NCBI GenBank assembly: GCA_945861535.1 | Contig: CAMAUZ010000023.1 | Location: 26,427-90,426, forward strand | DNA from: Akkermansia muciniphila | GTDB lineage: Bacteria > Verrucomicrobiota > Verrucomicrobiia > Limisphaerales > BJHT01 | Reading direction: 5' to 3' | DNA length: 64,000 nucleotides | Part shown: one piece after another, positions 48,330 through 57,995 of the stretch | How the letters are laid out: each line of letters opens with the position of its first letter | Position numbering within the stretch: position 1 is the first letter of the stretch | The notes under the pieces: model-generated | Database searches by the model: none | What the model was told of the DNA's origin: nothing | What the model saw: only the letters and a program-made list of their open reading frames with translations | Translations under genes and position numbers: made by a program

Positions 48330-48773
48330 TCAAGCGAGCACCCCCTCCCCCGCGACCTCGATTTGGCCCGCAATCGCCTCGGGAATCGCCGCCGCGCTCA
48401 TCTTGCCGTGAGCGTCCCGCGTCACGCACACCACCGTCAGCTTCCCCCGCGCGACCTCCACCGGAGCCGCCCCGTTCAACTTGCGGAACTTGAACAGATA
48501 GCTCAACGACTTGGATTTCTTCTCGCACACCAGCATGTGAATCTCCACCTCATCCTCGAACCGCAGCGGCTGCCGGTAATCGCACGACGCATGCACCCGC
48601 GGCCAGCCCACCGGCGGATCCGTCGCCGTTGTCACAATCGAAAACCCCAGCGCCCGGAAAAACGCGTGCTCCGCCGATTCCATGTACCGGAAAAAATTCG
48701 AGTAATGAACGATCCCCGCCATGTCGGTCTCCGAAAACTCGACCCGGCGCACCACTTTGAATTCACTTGGCAT
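48330..48773 (-). CDS. hotdog-fold acyl-CoA thioesterase (4HBT/YbgC-like)
   Basis: [43 protein letters not shown]; start trimmed from track. Confidence 0.88.
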   Translation of the reverse strand: MPSEFKVVRRVEFSETDMAGIVHYSNFFRYMESAEHAFFRALGFSIVTTATDPPVGWPRVHASCDYRQPLRFEDEVEIHMLVCEKKSKSLSYLFKFRKLNGAAPVEVARGKLTVVCVTRDAHGKMSAAAIPEAIAGQIEVAGEGVLA

Positions 48774-48786
48774 AATCGCAATTCCC

Positions 48787-50118
48787 TCAATCTCGCCGTC
48801 CCGCCTCCACGCGCGCGCCTGCTCCGGGCGTCCGCGCCACCAAATCCGCAAACACCCGCCCCATCCCCTCCGCCATCGCCCGCACACTAAACCCCTGCTC
48901 CACCGCCCGCCGTCCCGCCTCGCCCAACGCCCGGGCCCGCACCCGATCCAGCACCAGCGCCTCAATCGCCTCCGCCAACGCCACCGCGCTCCGCGGCTCG
49001 CACAACACCCCGCCACCCGTCGCTCCGATCAACTCCGGAAACGCCGCCACCCGCGGCTGCACCACCGGCACGCCCGACGCCAGCGCCTCGATCACATACA
49101 ACCCAAACGCCTCGCCATACAGCGCCGGCACCGAAAACACCGTCAGCGACCGCAGAAACGCCAGCTTCTCCGCCCGGCTCAGATTCGGATGAAACTCCAC
49201 GTCCGCCGCCGCCCCCGCCGCGGCCAATCTCCGCTTCAAACCACCCACAAACGCCTCATCCCCCGGCCCGCACGACCCGCCAATGCGCAGCTTTAACCCC
49301 GTCACCCGCCCCCGCTTCCGCACTTCCAGATACGCCTCGACCAGCGTATCCAGCCCCTTCTCCGGACACATCCGCGCAAAAAAACCCAGCACCGGCGGCT
49401 CCGGCGCCACCGCCGCCGCATGATACCCCTCCAGGCTGATCCCATTCGGCACCACCCGCAGCCGATCCTCCGCCAGCCCCAGTCGTTTCGCCATCAACTC
49501 CCCGAAATACCGGCTCGGCGCGATGAACAAATCCACGTCCCGCCCGCGCTCAGCCAACGTGCGCCACACCTCGCCCCGCACCGGCTCCGGCATCGCATCC
49601 AGAAACGCGTCCTCCCCCTGCAACGTGCAGACCACGCTCGCCCCCAACTCCCGCTTCAACCTCCGCGCCAGGCCAACCAACATCGCGTTCGACAAGCACA
49701 CCACGTCCGGCTTCGCCTGCGTTCGCAACCACGCGATCAGCCCCTCCAGCTCGCGCGCCTGATTCCCCTCCTCGCCCCGCAACATCGACAACGTCAGATC
49801 CCCGACCTCCGCCGCCCGCGTCTTCGCCGCCCGCCCCGCCACCAGCTTCAACCATACCGGCGACGCCACCAGCCGATGCAGCCACTGCGGCGCCCGCCGG
49901 AACGGCGGAAAAACCTGCTCCAGATACACATTGATCCCATTAAAAAAAATCGGCGTCCCCGCGCTCTGATTCTCCTCGTCCAGCGTCATCGGCAAATACA
50001 ACGGCACCATCAGCGGCGCATGCCCCTGCCGCCGCAACTCCGCCACCAGCGCATTGTCGCGGAAACAATTGCCGCAATACATGCCACCCGCGCCCGGCGT
50101 GATTTGTACGATGTTCAC
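48787..50118 (-). CDS. glycosyltransferase family 4
   Basis: PEPPVLGFFARMCPEKGLDTLVEAYLEV; SVPALYGEAFGLYVIEALASGVPVVQPRVAAFPELI. Confidence 0.88.
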   Translation of the reverse strand: MNIVQITPGAGGMYCGNCFRDNALVAELRRQGHAPLMVPLYLPMTLDEENQSAGTPIFFNGINVYLEQVFPPFRRAPQWLHRLVASPVWLKLVAGRAAKTRAAEVGDLTLSMLRGEEGNQARELEGLIAWLRTQAKPDVVCLSNAMLVGLARRLKRELGASVVCTLQGEDAFLDAMPEPVRGEVWRTLAERGRDVDLFIAPSRYFGELMAKRLGLAEDRLRVVPNGISLEGYHAAAVAPEPPVLGFFARMCPEKGLDTLVEAYLEVRKRGRVTGLKLRIGGSCGPGDEAFVGGLKRRLAAAGAAADVEFHPNLSRAEKLAFLRSLTVFSVPALYGEAFGLYVIEALASGVPVVQPRVAAFPELIGATGGGVLCEPRSAVALAEAIEALVLDRVRARALGEAGRRAVEQGFSVRAMAEGMGRVFADLVARTPGAGARVEAGRRD

Positions 50119-50182
50119 AAAGAGTTGTCAGTGATGTGCCAGGCGACCGAATTGTCGGTAACAAAATGACTTCGTCTCTTCC

Positions 50183-50226
50183 AATTCCCCTGCCCTAAAT
50201 TCCCCTGCCAATACCAGTTCCCCTGT
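50183..50226. repeat. single-arm repeat (core GGCAGGGGAAT on minus strand)
   Basis: attcccctgccctaaattcccctgccaataccagttcccctg. Confidence 0.85.
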
Positions 50227-50227
50227 C

Positions 50228-51505
50228 TCACCCCGCGCCCAACGGCTGCCCCACCGGCAATTCCTCCGGCACCGGCGCAAATTCCCGTATCCGCTCCCAC
50301 AAGCGCGAAAAATCCTTGTCCACATCCCCGCTCAGACAATCCGTGATGTCCCCCGCCAACTCCGGATACTTCATGACCACATCCTTGAAGCTGAAGTTCG
50401 GATGATAAAATGCGTACACCAGCTTCCGCATGTTCTCGATCCCCCGCCGCAGCCCCGTCGCGTAACCCGCAAACCGTTCCGGTGTAAAATCCCCCGCCCC
50501 AAGCGCCTCATGCACCGCCTCCCCTGCCATCACCCCGCTCTTCAACGCCAGCATCAGCCCGCTGCTGAACACCGGATCGAGAAAACAAAACGCATCCCCC
50601 ACCAGCAGCAACCCCTCACTCCCGCAATGCCGCGCATGAAACGAATACTCACTCGTAAGATAGTAAGGCCCCACCTGCCGCCCCACCGCCAAATGCTCCT
50701 TGATCCACAAATTCTCATTCACCTCCCGCAGGAACATCTTCTCCGGATCACGCACCCCGTCCCGCGACAGATACTTCCCCTCCGCCACCACCCCCACACT
50801 CACCATGTCGTTGTGCTGCGGTATGTGCCAGAACCACCCCTTCTCCGGCACAAACGCCACCGTCGTCTGCCCCTCATCCACACCCGCCTCGCGCTTCGAC
50901 CCCTGATAATAAGTCCACACCGCCACCTTGTTCAGATACGGATCCTTCACCCGCCACCCATTCCGCACCGCCGCAAACGCCTCCTTCCCCGTGCAATCCA
51001 ATGTCATCGGCGCGCGATACTCGACCACCTCTCCCGACTTCGTCTGCGCCCGCACCCCCGTCACCTTTGCTCCCTCCCGCAACAACTCCTTCACCGTCAT
51101 TTTCTCGAGCACCTCCGCGCCCCGTGCCCGGGCATGCTCCATCAACATCTGATCAAACTCACTCCGCAACACCTGCCACGTTTGCGCCACCGTCTCCCGG
51201 TCATAACGATTAAAAAAATAAAACGGCTGACTCGCCCGGCCGTTCGGCGAAACAAACAGAACGCTATACTTCTTCTGAAACGCCGACGCCTTCATCCGCG
51301 CCACCAATCCCAGCCGCTCCAGCGGCTGATAGGTGAACGGAATCAGCGACTCCCCCACGTGATACCGCGGAAATTTCTCCCGCTCGAGCACCAGCACCCG
51401 CCGCCCGTACTCCGCCAGAATCGCCGCCGCCGAGCATCCCGCCGGACCGCCACCGATGACCACCACATCGAAATCGTTTTTCGCTTTCATAGGCTTCATT
51501 TCCAT
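50228..51505 (-). CDS. FAD-dependent oxidoreductase of the tryptophan-halogenase-like superfamily
   Basis: VVVIGGGPAGCSAAAILAEYGRRVLVLER; KGWFWHIPQHNDMVSVGVV (GWxWxIP); GDAFCFLDPVFSSGLMLAL. Confidence 0.88.
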   Translation of the reverse strand: MEMKPMKAKNDFDVVVIGGGPAGCSAAAILAEYGRRVLVLEREKFPRYHVGESLIPFTYQPLERLGLVARMKASAFQKKYSVLFVSPNGRASQPFYFFNRYDRETVAQTWQVLRSEFDQMLMEHARARGAEVLEKMTVKELLREGAKVTGVRAQTKSGEVVEYRAPMTLDCTGKEAFAAVRNGWRVKDPYLNKVAVWTYYQGSKREAGVDEGQTTVAFVPEKGWFWHIPQHNDMVSVGVVAEGKYLSRDGVRDPEKMFLREVNENLWIKEHLAVGRQVGPYYLTSEYSFHARHCGSEGLLLVGDAFCFLDPVFSSGLMLALKSGVMAGEAVHEALGAGDFTPERFAGYATGLRRGIENMRKLVYAFYHPNFSFKDVVMKYPELAGDITDCLSGDVDKDFSRLWERIREFAPVPEELPVGQPLGAG

Positions 51506-51540
51506 TCCGACGGCCGAACATGGCCGCAAAACCCGTCCGT

Positions 51541-52107
51541 TCAACCCGCCGGCGGCAGAATCTCCACAATCTCCGCCAGCGGCCGCTGCTGGGGATCCCA
51601 CAACGTGTTCCGCCGCCCATACAAATCATGCTCACCCGTCAACCCCAGCGCCGCGTTGATAAACGCATCCGACCGCAGCCGCAGAAACGCCTTCGGCCGG
51701 CTTGTGTGCGTCACCCCGCACTCGTGCAAAATGTGACCCAGCGGCAGCCGCTCCTCCAAAATCTCCTGCCGCGCCTTCGGCTTGAACAACAGCAGGTTGA
51801 TCTTGATCGCCCCAAACTCCACCGGCCGCTCCCCCTTGTCCGTCACCAGCACCACTTCCCGGAAATAAAAGTCATCCCGCCGCTGCCGCCGCAGCACCCG
51901 CAAATGCACCGAGTCCCGGTGAAACTTCTCCAGCGTCGGCGTCATGTCATCCTGATGCACCAACAGCGTCTTGTAAGGCTCCGGCACCGCCCCCCCCGGC
52001 ACCGCCTCGATCACCGGCAACGTCATCCCCGCCAACGCATAGAACTCATCCAATGGATACGCAATTGGAAGAACCATGGGAGAAGTAGCGGCTTTGGACA
52101 TAGGCAA
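51541..52107 (-). CDS. chorismate pyruvate-lyase/UTRA-fold-like protein
   Basis: YFREVVLVTDKGERPVEFGAIKINLLLFKPKARQEILEERLPLGHILHECGVTHTSRPKAFLRL resembles the UbiC core 'REV.L..D..P..FA...I....L......L..RPLGEIL'. Confidence 0.5.
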   Translation of the reverse strand: MPMSKAATSPMVLPIAYPLDEFYALAGMTLPVIEAVPGGAVPEPYKTLLVHQDDMTPTLEKFHRDSVHLRVLRRQRRDDFYFREVVLVTDKGERPVEFGAIKINLLLFKPKARQEILEERLPLGHILHECGVTHTSRPKAFLRLRSDAFINAALGLTGEHDLYGRRNTLWDPQQRPLAEIVEILPPAG

Positions 52108-52113
52108 AAACGT

Positions 52114-52614
52114 TCAACGCTCAACGCTCAACTTTGAACTTCCAACGCCCGACTTCGCCGTTCGGATGCTCTTGGCGAATATGCGAATTAACTCTTCCGT
52201 TTCGCCTACCAATGATTCAACTGGTCTCGTCTCTCGGGTGAGAGGAACTCGAAGCATCAGCCGCAACCAACGGCGCGACTCTCGTAGTTCCTTCAGGCAG
52301 ATGCTCAACTTGTGAACAAAATCATCCCGCGACTCCGCCGCCTGCGCCTCGCCATGATTAGGGAGCGGTGACGTCCCCGAGCGCAGCAACTGCCCCGCCA
52401 CATGATTGCCAGCGCGCGTATGCGGCACCCGCTCAGTCAATCGAATGATTTCCGCCGCATAGTCAAGCAACCGCTCCTCCAGGTCAAAAGCAGCCGCCCG
52501 TCCATCCGCCCCCGTTGGACGTTGAACGTTGGACGTTGAACGTTGAACGTTCCCCATCTCATTCCCCCCTTCCTTCCCCATTTTCTCGTTCATGCCCATT
52601 CGCTCCTCACGCAT
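52114..52614 (-). CDS. four-helix bundle protein (23S rRNA intervening-sequence protein family)
   Basis: AAFDLEERLLDYAAEIIRLTERVPHTRAGNHVAGQLLRSGTSPLPNHGEAQAAESRDDFVHKLSICLKELRESRRWLRLM; true start probably downstream because the N-terminus is repeat-derived. Confidence 0.85.
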   Translation of the reverse strand: MREERMGMNEKMGKEGGNEMGNVQRSTSNVQRPTGADGRAAAFDLEERLLDYAAEIIRLTERVPHTRAGNHVAGQLLRSGTSPLPNHGEAQAAESRDDFVHKLSICLKELRESRRWLRLMLRVPLTRETRPVESLVGETEELIRIFAKSIRTAKSGVGSSKLSVER

Positions 52615-53962
52615 ACCTCGTCGAGCGATGCTCCGCCTTGAAAAATTCCATCAACAGCCTATCCACCTGCAACAACGCCTCCCTTGTCAGCACAATCCTA
52701 TCCCCCTCCACACTAAGGAATCCCCACTCCTGCAATCGCGCCAGCGGCCCCGCAAACTGCTCCACCGGATCCGTCCCGAACTTGGCCTTGAACTGACTCC
52801 GACTGTTCGCCCCCAGCTTCAGCATCAGCATGAACTCCCGGATATACCGATCATCCGGTTTCGTCGGATACGCCCGGAAGATCGGCAACTCCCCCGCCTC
52901 CACCTTCGCCAGATACGGATCAAAATCCGCCTGGTTCTGATAGTGAACCCCGTTGATATGCCCAAAGCTCGCCACCCCCACCGACAACAAATCCGCGCCA
53001 GAAAACAACCCCTCGCGATACAGAAATTGCACCTGCGCCGGATCACGCACCACCGTGCTCGTGCTGTTCACCGCATAACCCACCTTCTCAAACTCGCGGA
53101 ACGCATAATCCACCCACCGCCGCTTCGTCTCCCAGTCCGCCACCGGTGCCACCAGCTTCCCCTGCGCCTTCATCTGCTGATAGATGCCCGTGTTATATGG
53201 CACCTCCATCTGATACACCGTCAGCGAATCCGGCCGCAGCGCCACCGCCTTCGCCACCGTCTCCACCCACTTCTCCTCCGTCTCCTCCACCATGCCGGCA
53301 ATCAGATCGATGTTGATCTGCGGAAACCCAATCTCCCGCGCATACGCATACGCCCGCGCAATCTCCTTCGACCGATGCGCCCGCCCGTTGATTTCCAAGA
53401 TATGATCGTCGAAATGCTCAATCCCCAGCGACAACCGCGTCACACCCAGTTCCCGAATCGCCCGCAGCTTGTGATCCGTCAGCGTCCCCGGCTCCGCCTC
53501 GAACGTGACTTCCTCCGCCTCCTCCCACGACAGCAACCGCTTCATCCCATCCGTCAGATGCTTCAACTGATCCGGACTAAGATAACTCGGCGTCCCCCCT
53601 CCGAAATAGATGAACTTCGGCTTCCGCCCGCCAATGAAAGGCTTGCCCGCATACAACTCCAGTTCCCGCAACACCGCATCCACATAACTCTTAATCGCTG
53701 CCGAATCCTTGTCCGTATAAACCTTAAAGTAACAGAAATGACACCGCTTCCGGCAAAACGGAATATGCGTGTACAACCCCAGCGGCACCCCCGCCCGCGG
53801 ACCCAACTCCAACGCCGCCCGCAACTCCGGCACAAACTCCGGCTTCCAAAACGAAAACGGCGGATAGTTGGTGACAAAGTAATTACCCGCCGTGGTCTCC
53901 TGATGGAGCGGTGGCGCGGTAGGCACCGCCGGAATGGTAACTGCAGGTGCGATATTGCTCAT
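52607..53962 (-). CDS. HemW/coproporphyrinogen III oxidase-like radical SAM protein
   Basis: PLGLYTHIPFCRKRCHFCYFKVYTDKD (CxxxCxxC); YFGGGTPSYLSPDQL; INIDLIAGMVEETEEKW; start trimmed to MSNIAP. Confidence 0.88.
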   Translation of the reverse strand: MSNIAPAVTIPAVPTAPPLHQETTAGNYFVTNYPPFSFWKPEFVPELRAALELGPRAGVPLGLYTHIPFCRKRCHFCYFKVYTDKDSAAIKSYVDAVLRELELYAGKPFIGGRKPKFIYFGGGTPSYLSPDQLKHLTDGMKRLLSWEEAEEVTFEAEPGTLTDHKLRAIRELGVTRLSLGIEHFDDHILEINGRAHRSKEIARAYAYAREIGFPQINIDLIAGMVEETEEKWVETVAKAVALRPDSLTVYQMEVPYNTGIYQQMKAQGKLVAPVADWETKRRWVDYAFREFEKVGYAVNSTSTVVRDPAQVQFLYREGLFSGADLLSVGVASFGHINGVHYQNQADFDPYLAKVEAGELPIFRAYPTKPDDRYIREFMLMLKLGANSRSQFKAKFGTDPVEQFAGPLARLQEWGFLSVEGDRIVLTREALLQVDRLLMEFFKAEHRSTRYA

Positions 53963-53978
53963 ATTAAAAGTCTTTGGG

Positions 53979-55214
53979 TCATCTGGTCGGTTTCGCTGCA
54001 AAACAATACACCCCCCCATCCTGCGAACCCACCACGACCTTCCCTTCGGCCACCGCGGGCGAGCTGCTCACGGCCTCACCTATCTCGTAGTTCCAGAGTT
54101 CCTTCCCATCCGCCAGCGCCACCACATACAGCCGCCCATCATCGGATCCCACGACAATCCGGTCGCCGCAGACCACGGGCGAGCTGTCCACTTTGCCCTG
54201 CGTCGAGAAGGTCCACACCACCTCGCCGGTCGCGCGTTTCAGGCAGTGCAGGCGCTTGTCACGGCCACCGAAGATCACGAACTCCTTCGTCAGTGCCGGC
54301 GACGAAAAATAGGCAAACGCCCGGTCCTTGTAGCTCCACGCGATCTTCCCCGCGATGGTGTCGATACACAGGAACTCGTTTTCGTATTGCCCTACGAACA
54401 CCTTTCCATCCGCTATCGCCGCCGAGCCGCCGATGTAAGCCCCCGCCTCGACCTCCTTGATTTTCGTGCCGTCCGTCAGCGAAATCACATGCAGCAGCGC
54501 ATCGCACCCGCCGAACACCGTCACGCCATCCGACACCGCGGGCGAGCCGTTGATGTAATTACCCGTCTCATAGACCCAGTTGCTCTTGCCCGTCACCGCA
54601 TCCAGACAGTGCAGCTTGAAATCATAGCTTCCCGCCAGAATCCACGTCGCGTCCCCCTTCGGCGACTGAACCCAGTTCGGTGCGCCGAGAATCTTGTCCC
54701 CCGTCTCATGCTTCCACACGAGCTTCCCGGTAGCCGAGTCGAGCGCGTAGAGAAAACCATCCGATGACCCGATGTAAACCCGCCCCGCCAGCACTAGCGG
54801 CGACGACTCGATCGGCCCCTCCGTCTTGAACGCCCAAACCTTTTTCCCATCGCCCAGCCCGATGGCGTAAACGTGCTGGTCATCCGACCCCACAAACACC
54901 CGCCCATCCACAATCGCCGGCGACGACTTCACCGGCCCGCCCGTCTTGAAACTCCACGCCAGCGCCAGCGCGTCCGGCAACCTTTCGTTGGAAATCCCGA
55001 GCAACCCCGGACTCCCACGAAACATCGGCCAGCTCGACCGCTGCGGTTTCGCCACCTCGGCACCTTTCGCGGCGTCCTTCCCCGACTCCTTTGCCACCGC
55101 TTTGGCTGCCGCGTCCTGCGACTCCGCCGTGCAGCCCGCCGCCGCCAGCAAAACCGCCAACCCGAGCGCCCAAGCTCCCCGGGGAATTGCCGAAACTGAT
55201 CGCATTACGTTCAT
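53979..55214 (-). CDS. PQQ-binding-like beta-propeller repeat lipoprotein (BamB-like)
   Basis: LAVLLAAAGCTAES lipobox; repeats 'SSPAIVDGRVFVGSDDQHVYAI', 'SSPLVLAGRVYIGSSDGFLYAL', 'SSPVVCGDRIVVGSDDGRLYVV'. Confidence 0.92.
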   Translation of the reverse strand: MNVMRSVSAIPRGAWALGLAVLLAAAGCTAESQDAAAKAVAKESGKDAAKGAEVAKPQRSSWPMFRGSPGLLGISNERLPDALALAWSFKTGGPVKSSPAIVDGRVFVGSDDQHVYAIGLGDGKKVWAFKTEGPIESSPLVLAGRVYIGSSDGFLYALDSATGKLVWKHETGDKILGAPNWVQSPKGDATWILAGSYDFKLHCLDAVTGKSNWVYETGNYINGSPAVSDGVTVFGGCDALLHVISLTDGTKIKEVEAGAYIGGSAAIADGKVFVGQYENEFLCIDTIAGKIAWSYKDRAFAYFSSPALTKEFVIFGGRDKRLHCLKRATGEVVWTFSTQGKVDSSPVVCGDRIVVGSDDGRLYVVALADGKELWNYEIGEAVSSSPAVAEGKVVVGSQDGGVYCFAAKPTR

Positions 55215-55520
55215 ATCCGCTGCCCAGAAACCCACTCCGCGCCCGACCGCGCCAGGCGCCGAAATGTTGCCGCGAACTATCAAACCCGCCCGCCGGCATT
55301 GCAAACAGAATAATACCTACACGTATTATCTGCGCGCGACCGCGCCCGGTGCCTCCCGAAATTGTGGGTGAAGGGCAAGGCCGGGCGCGGGGCAGCGGCA
55401 CGCAAGGAGCGCGGCATTTATGCCGCTTCAGCGTGCGGCACGCCGGGCGGGTGCGAACGCACTGCGACGTTCGGGCGGTGAAGCGGCGTGAACGCCGCGC
55501 GCCCGCCGCGACACCCGCCG

Positions 55521-56822
55521 CTACTTCACCCCCGTCACCACCGGCTGCGTCCACGCCATCTCCAGTTCCCCGGCGACGCTTCCATTCACCTTCAACTTGG
55601 ATGAAACCACCCGCGCCCGGACGTAAATCTCATCCCCCTTCAGCTCATACGCCGCCTCCGTCCCCGCGACCTCCGCCAGCACCGCACCCACGTCCGCGCT
55701 GTAGCGATGCGTGATGCGCAAGGCGTCGCCGCTCGGCCCGCGCACCGGCTGGCTTTTCGGATCGAACCCCTTGCGCGTGCCGATGAACTGCGTCTTGTAA
55801 GTCACCCCCGGCTCGCCGCGAATCGTCAATGCCAGCCGCGTTTTCTCTCGCTTCACGTCCATCAACTCGACGCCGTTCGACGAGTAAAAATCCCCCGCCT
55901 CCAGCGCCGCGATGAGTGCTTCCGGCGTCAACGTCTCCGCGCGCACCACCACCCAGCCGCGGCCCACATTCGATTTGCCGACCGCGTTCGTGTGATAGTG
56001 ATGCGAATCATCCGTCGCCAATCCGAACACCGGCTCGAGGCTCAACTCGGTCAGCCGCCGCGTCAGCACGATGTCCCAGATGCGCTCGGTCCCCGCGTGG
56101 TTCGTGTCGCCCTCGTTGTGAACCGTTGGATGCCCGTTGTACACCTCGAAGAACCGCTCCCCGCGCACCTGCATCAACTCCTCCGCTGTCACGCCCCAGC
56201 CGAAGTTCGGATGATTCAAATGCGGGAACATCGGCTGCCCCGTGCGCCGCCGCTGCTCGAACACCGCGTTGATGTTGTTCTGCATCACCTCCACCACGTT
56301 GCTGCCGCCGCGCGGCTTCAGCAGCTCGCGCACGTTCGTCACGTTGATATGGATCGGCCCCGTCTTGTATTTGTCCGTGACCTCCTCGCTCGACAGCAGC
56401 AGAAACTTCCCCGGCTCGTCGAACAACGGCCGATAAGCCGCCAGTGTCTTCAACTGCACCTGCGCTTTGCCCTTCTCCTCGCGCCGCACGACCCATCTCT
56501 CGCCGTGCCGCGCGAGATACTTTTGCAGCGCCTGCACACCGAATTTGTTCGACGACACCGTCACCCACTTTTCGCCCTCCGGCAGGATGTTGTGATCCGA
56601 AATGCCGAGAAAATGATAGCCGCGCTGCTTATACCACTCGGTGATCATCTCGGGATAATCATCGCCATCGCTCCACAGCGAATGCGTGTGCAAATTCCCC
56701 TTCCACCACCGCGCCCCGGCCTCCGCCGCCCCCGCCCGCGAACCACCGCCGCCGCTGGCAAAAGCAATTCCGCCCACCACCACCACAACCCGAACCCAAT
56801 CCACCAACGCGCGCATTTTCAT
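55521..56822 (-). CDS. CehA/McbA-type PHP-domain metallohydrolase
   Basis: RWWKGNLHTHSLWSDGDDYPEMITEWYKQRGYHFLGISDHNIL; signal peptide. Confidence 0.88.
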   Translation of the reverse strand: MKMRALVDWVRVVVVVGGIAFASGGGGSRAGAAEAGARWWKGNLHTHSLWSDGDDYPEMITEWYKQRGYHFLGISDHNILPEGEKWVTVSSNKFGVQALQKYLARHGERWVVRREEKGKAQVQLKTLAAYRPLFDEPGKFLLLSSEEVTDKYKTGPIHINVTNVRELLKPRGGSNVVEVMQNNINAVFEQRRRTGQPMFPHLNHPNFGWGVTAEELMQVRGERFFEVYNGHPTVHNEGDTNHAGTERIWDIVLTRRLTELSLEPVFGLATDDSHHYHTNAVGKSNVGRGWVVVRAETLTPEALIAALEAGDFYSSNGVELMDVKREKTRLALTIRGEPGVTYKTQFIGTRKGFDPKSQPVRGPSGDALRITHRYSADVGAVLAEVAGTEAAYELKGDEIYVRARVVSSKLKVNGSVAGELEMAWTQPVVTGVK

Positions 56823-57078
56823 AATCAAAATAATCCCGTGAACGCGCTGACCATCCGGCACTCCCCATGCCTTATCGAGAAATTATTCCGTGCCCGCGCG
56901 GACACCCTGGATGCCCGGCCCTCGCCAGCAACTGGTAGGGCGTCGCTGTCCTCAGCGCGCCACTTGCGCGTCCACACGGTCCGCGGCGCGCTGACGACAA
57001 AACGCGCCCTACCCAGCTGGCGGGAAGTTGCCGGCATCCTCAACGCGCGTCCCTCGCCTTCCCAAACCACCGTCTTCT

Positions 57079-57119
57079 GGCAGACGAATGGAGGCAGGCG
57101 AATGCCAATCCGGCATTCG
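57079..57119. repeat. paired-unit repeat (core GGCAGRCGAATG)
   Basis: ggcagacgaatggaggcaggcgaatgccaatccggcattcg. Confidence 0.8.
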
Positions 57120-57242
57120 TCAGTCCAAATCCGGCCGCCCCACCGTACACGAATGCGCCCAACCGTGCGCGAACACCGGACAGACTTCCGTCGTGGCTCG
57201 CGATCTCGGACGTCCGCAGATTTGACTGCGGCGTCCGGTTCC

Positions 57243-57580
57243 CCGTCCCGGAGGGACCCCGCAGGAAATTAGCCGGGGGCAAGTCCGCCCCGCGGACGCA
57301 GCCCCCGGTTGAAGCGCTGAACGTCCCATGTCCCAGCGGGGCATCGAAGAAACTCCCCGCGCCGATCGCACGCGGCGTCCCGCCCACCGCCCGTCGCTCG
57401 CAAACGAGCAGCCGACAAATCCGCGGATGGCGTGCCGTGGCCGTTGCATTGCACGGTTCCGAGTCATTTTCTTCGATGCCCCGCTGGGGCACGGGCCAAC
57501 TCTGCGCACGTACCGGGGGCTGCGTCCGCTGGCGCGTTCTTGCCCCCGGCTAATTTCCGCTGGCGTCCCTCCGGGACGGG
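57243..57580. repeat. large inverted repeat, about 110-bp imperfect arms
   Basis: ccgtcccggagggacc..aaattagccgggggcaag..cgcagcccccggt..cccagcggggcatcgaagaaa versus reverse complement at 57464-57580. Confidence 0.85.
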
Positions 57581-57780
57581 AATTGGCCACTACCCCGAAC
57601 GTTTGCGCCGCGCCGCGCCCACCCCGCCCCCTCTGCGCCCCTCCCATCTCTGCGGTGTTTTGTTGAACGCAACGGAAACCCTCCGGCTGCTCAAAACACC
57701 GCAGAGATCGGAAATGCGCATAGAAAAACGCAGGGCAAAAACACCGCGACAAAACCACCACCCTTCATCCCATCCCCGTC

Positions 57781-57821
57781 CATTCCCCTGCCCCAAATTC
57801 TCCTGCCAAACTCCCCTGTCC
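57781..57821. repeat. single-arm repeat (core GGCAGGGGAAT on minus strand)
   Basis: cattcccctgccccaaattctcctgccaaactcccctgtcc. Confidence 0.85.
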
Positions 57822-57995
57822 CCACCAGTCCACGCTTCCGCGCCGCAACCACGCTCACGCGTGTCCCTCTCGCCCGCTCCCTGCGACTACCCTGGGTAAT
57901 TCCCCACTCTCCGCTCCACTTGCAGCTCCCCCGAACCCTGTGAACAACTCCCCCTTGACGCCCCCCCCGCAGCCTCCAGCCTGCGCCCGCAAAAT

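Noticed and set aside
52592-54460. 622-aa plus-strand ORF antisense to the HemW-like gene
   Set aside because: Spurious antisense reading; no recognisable domains.
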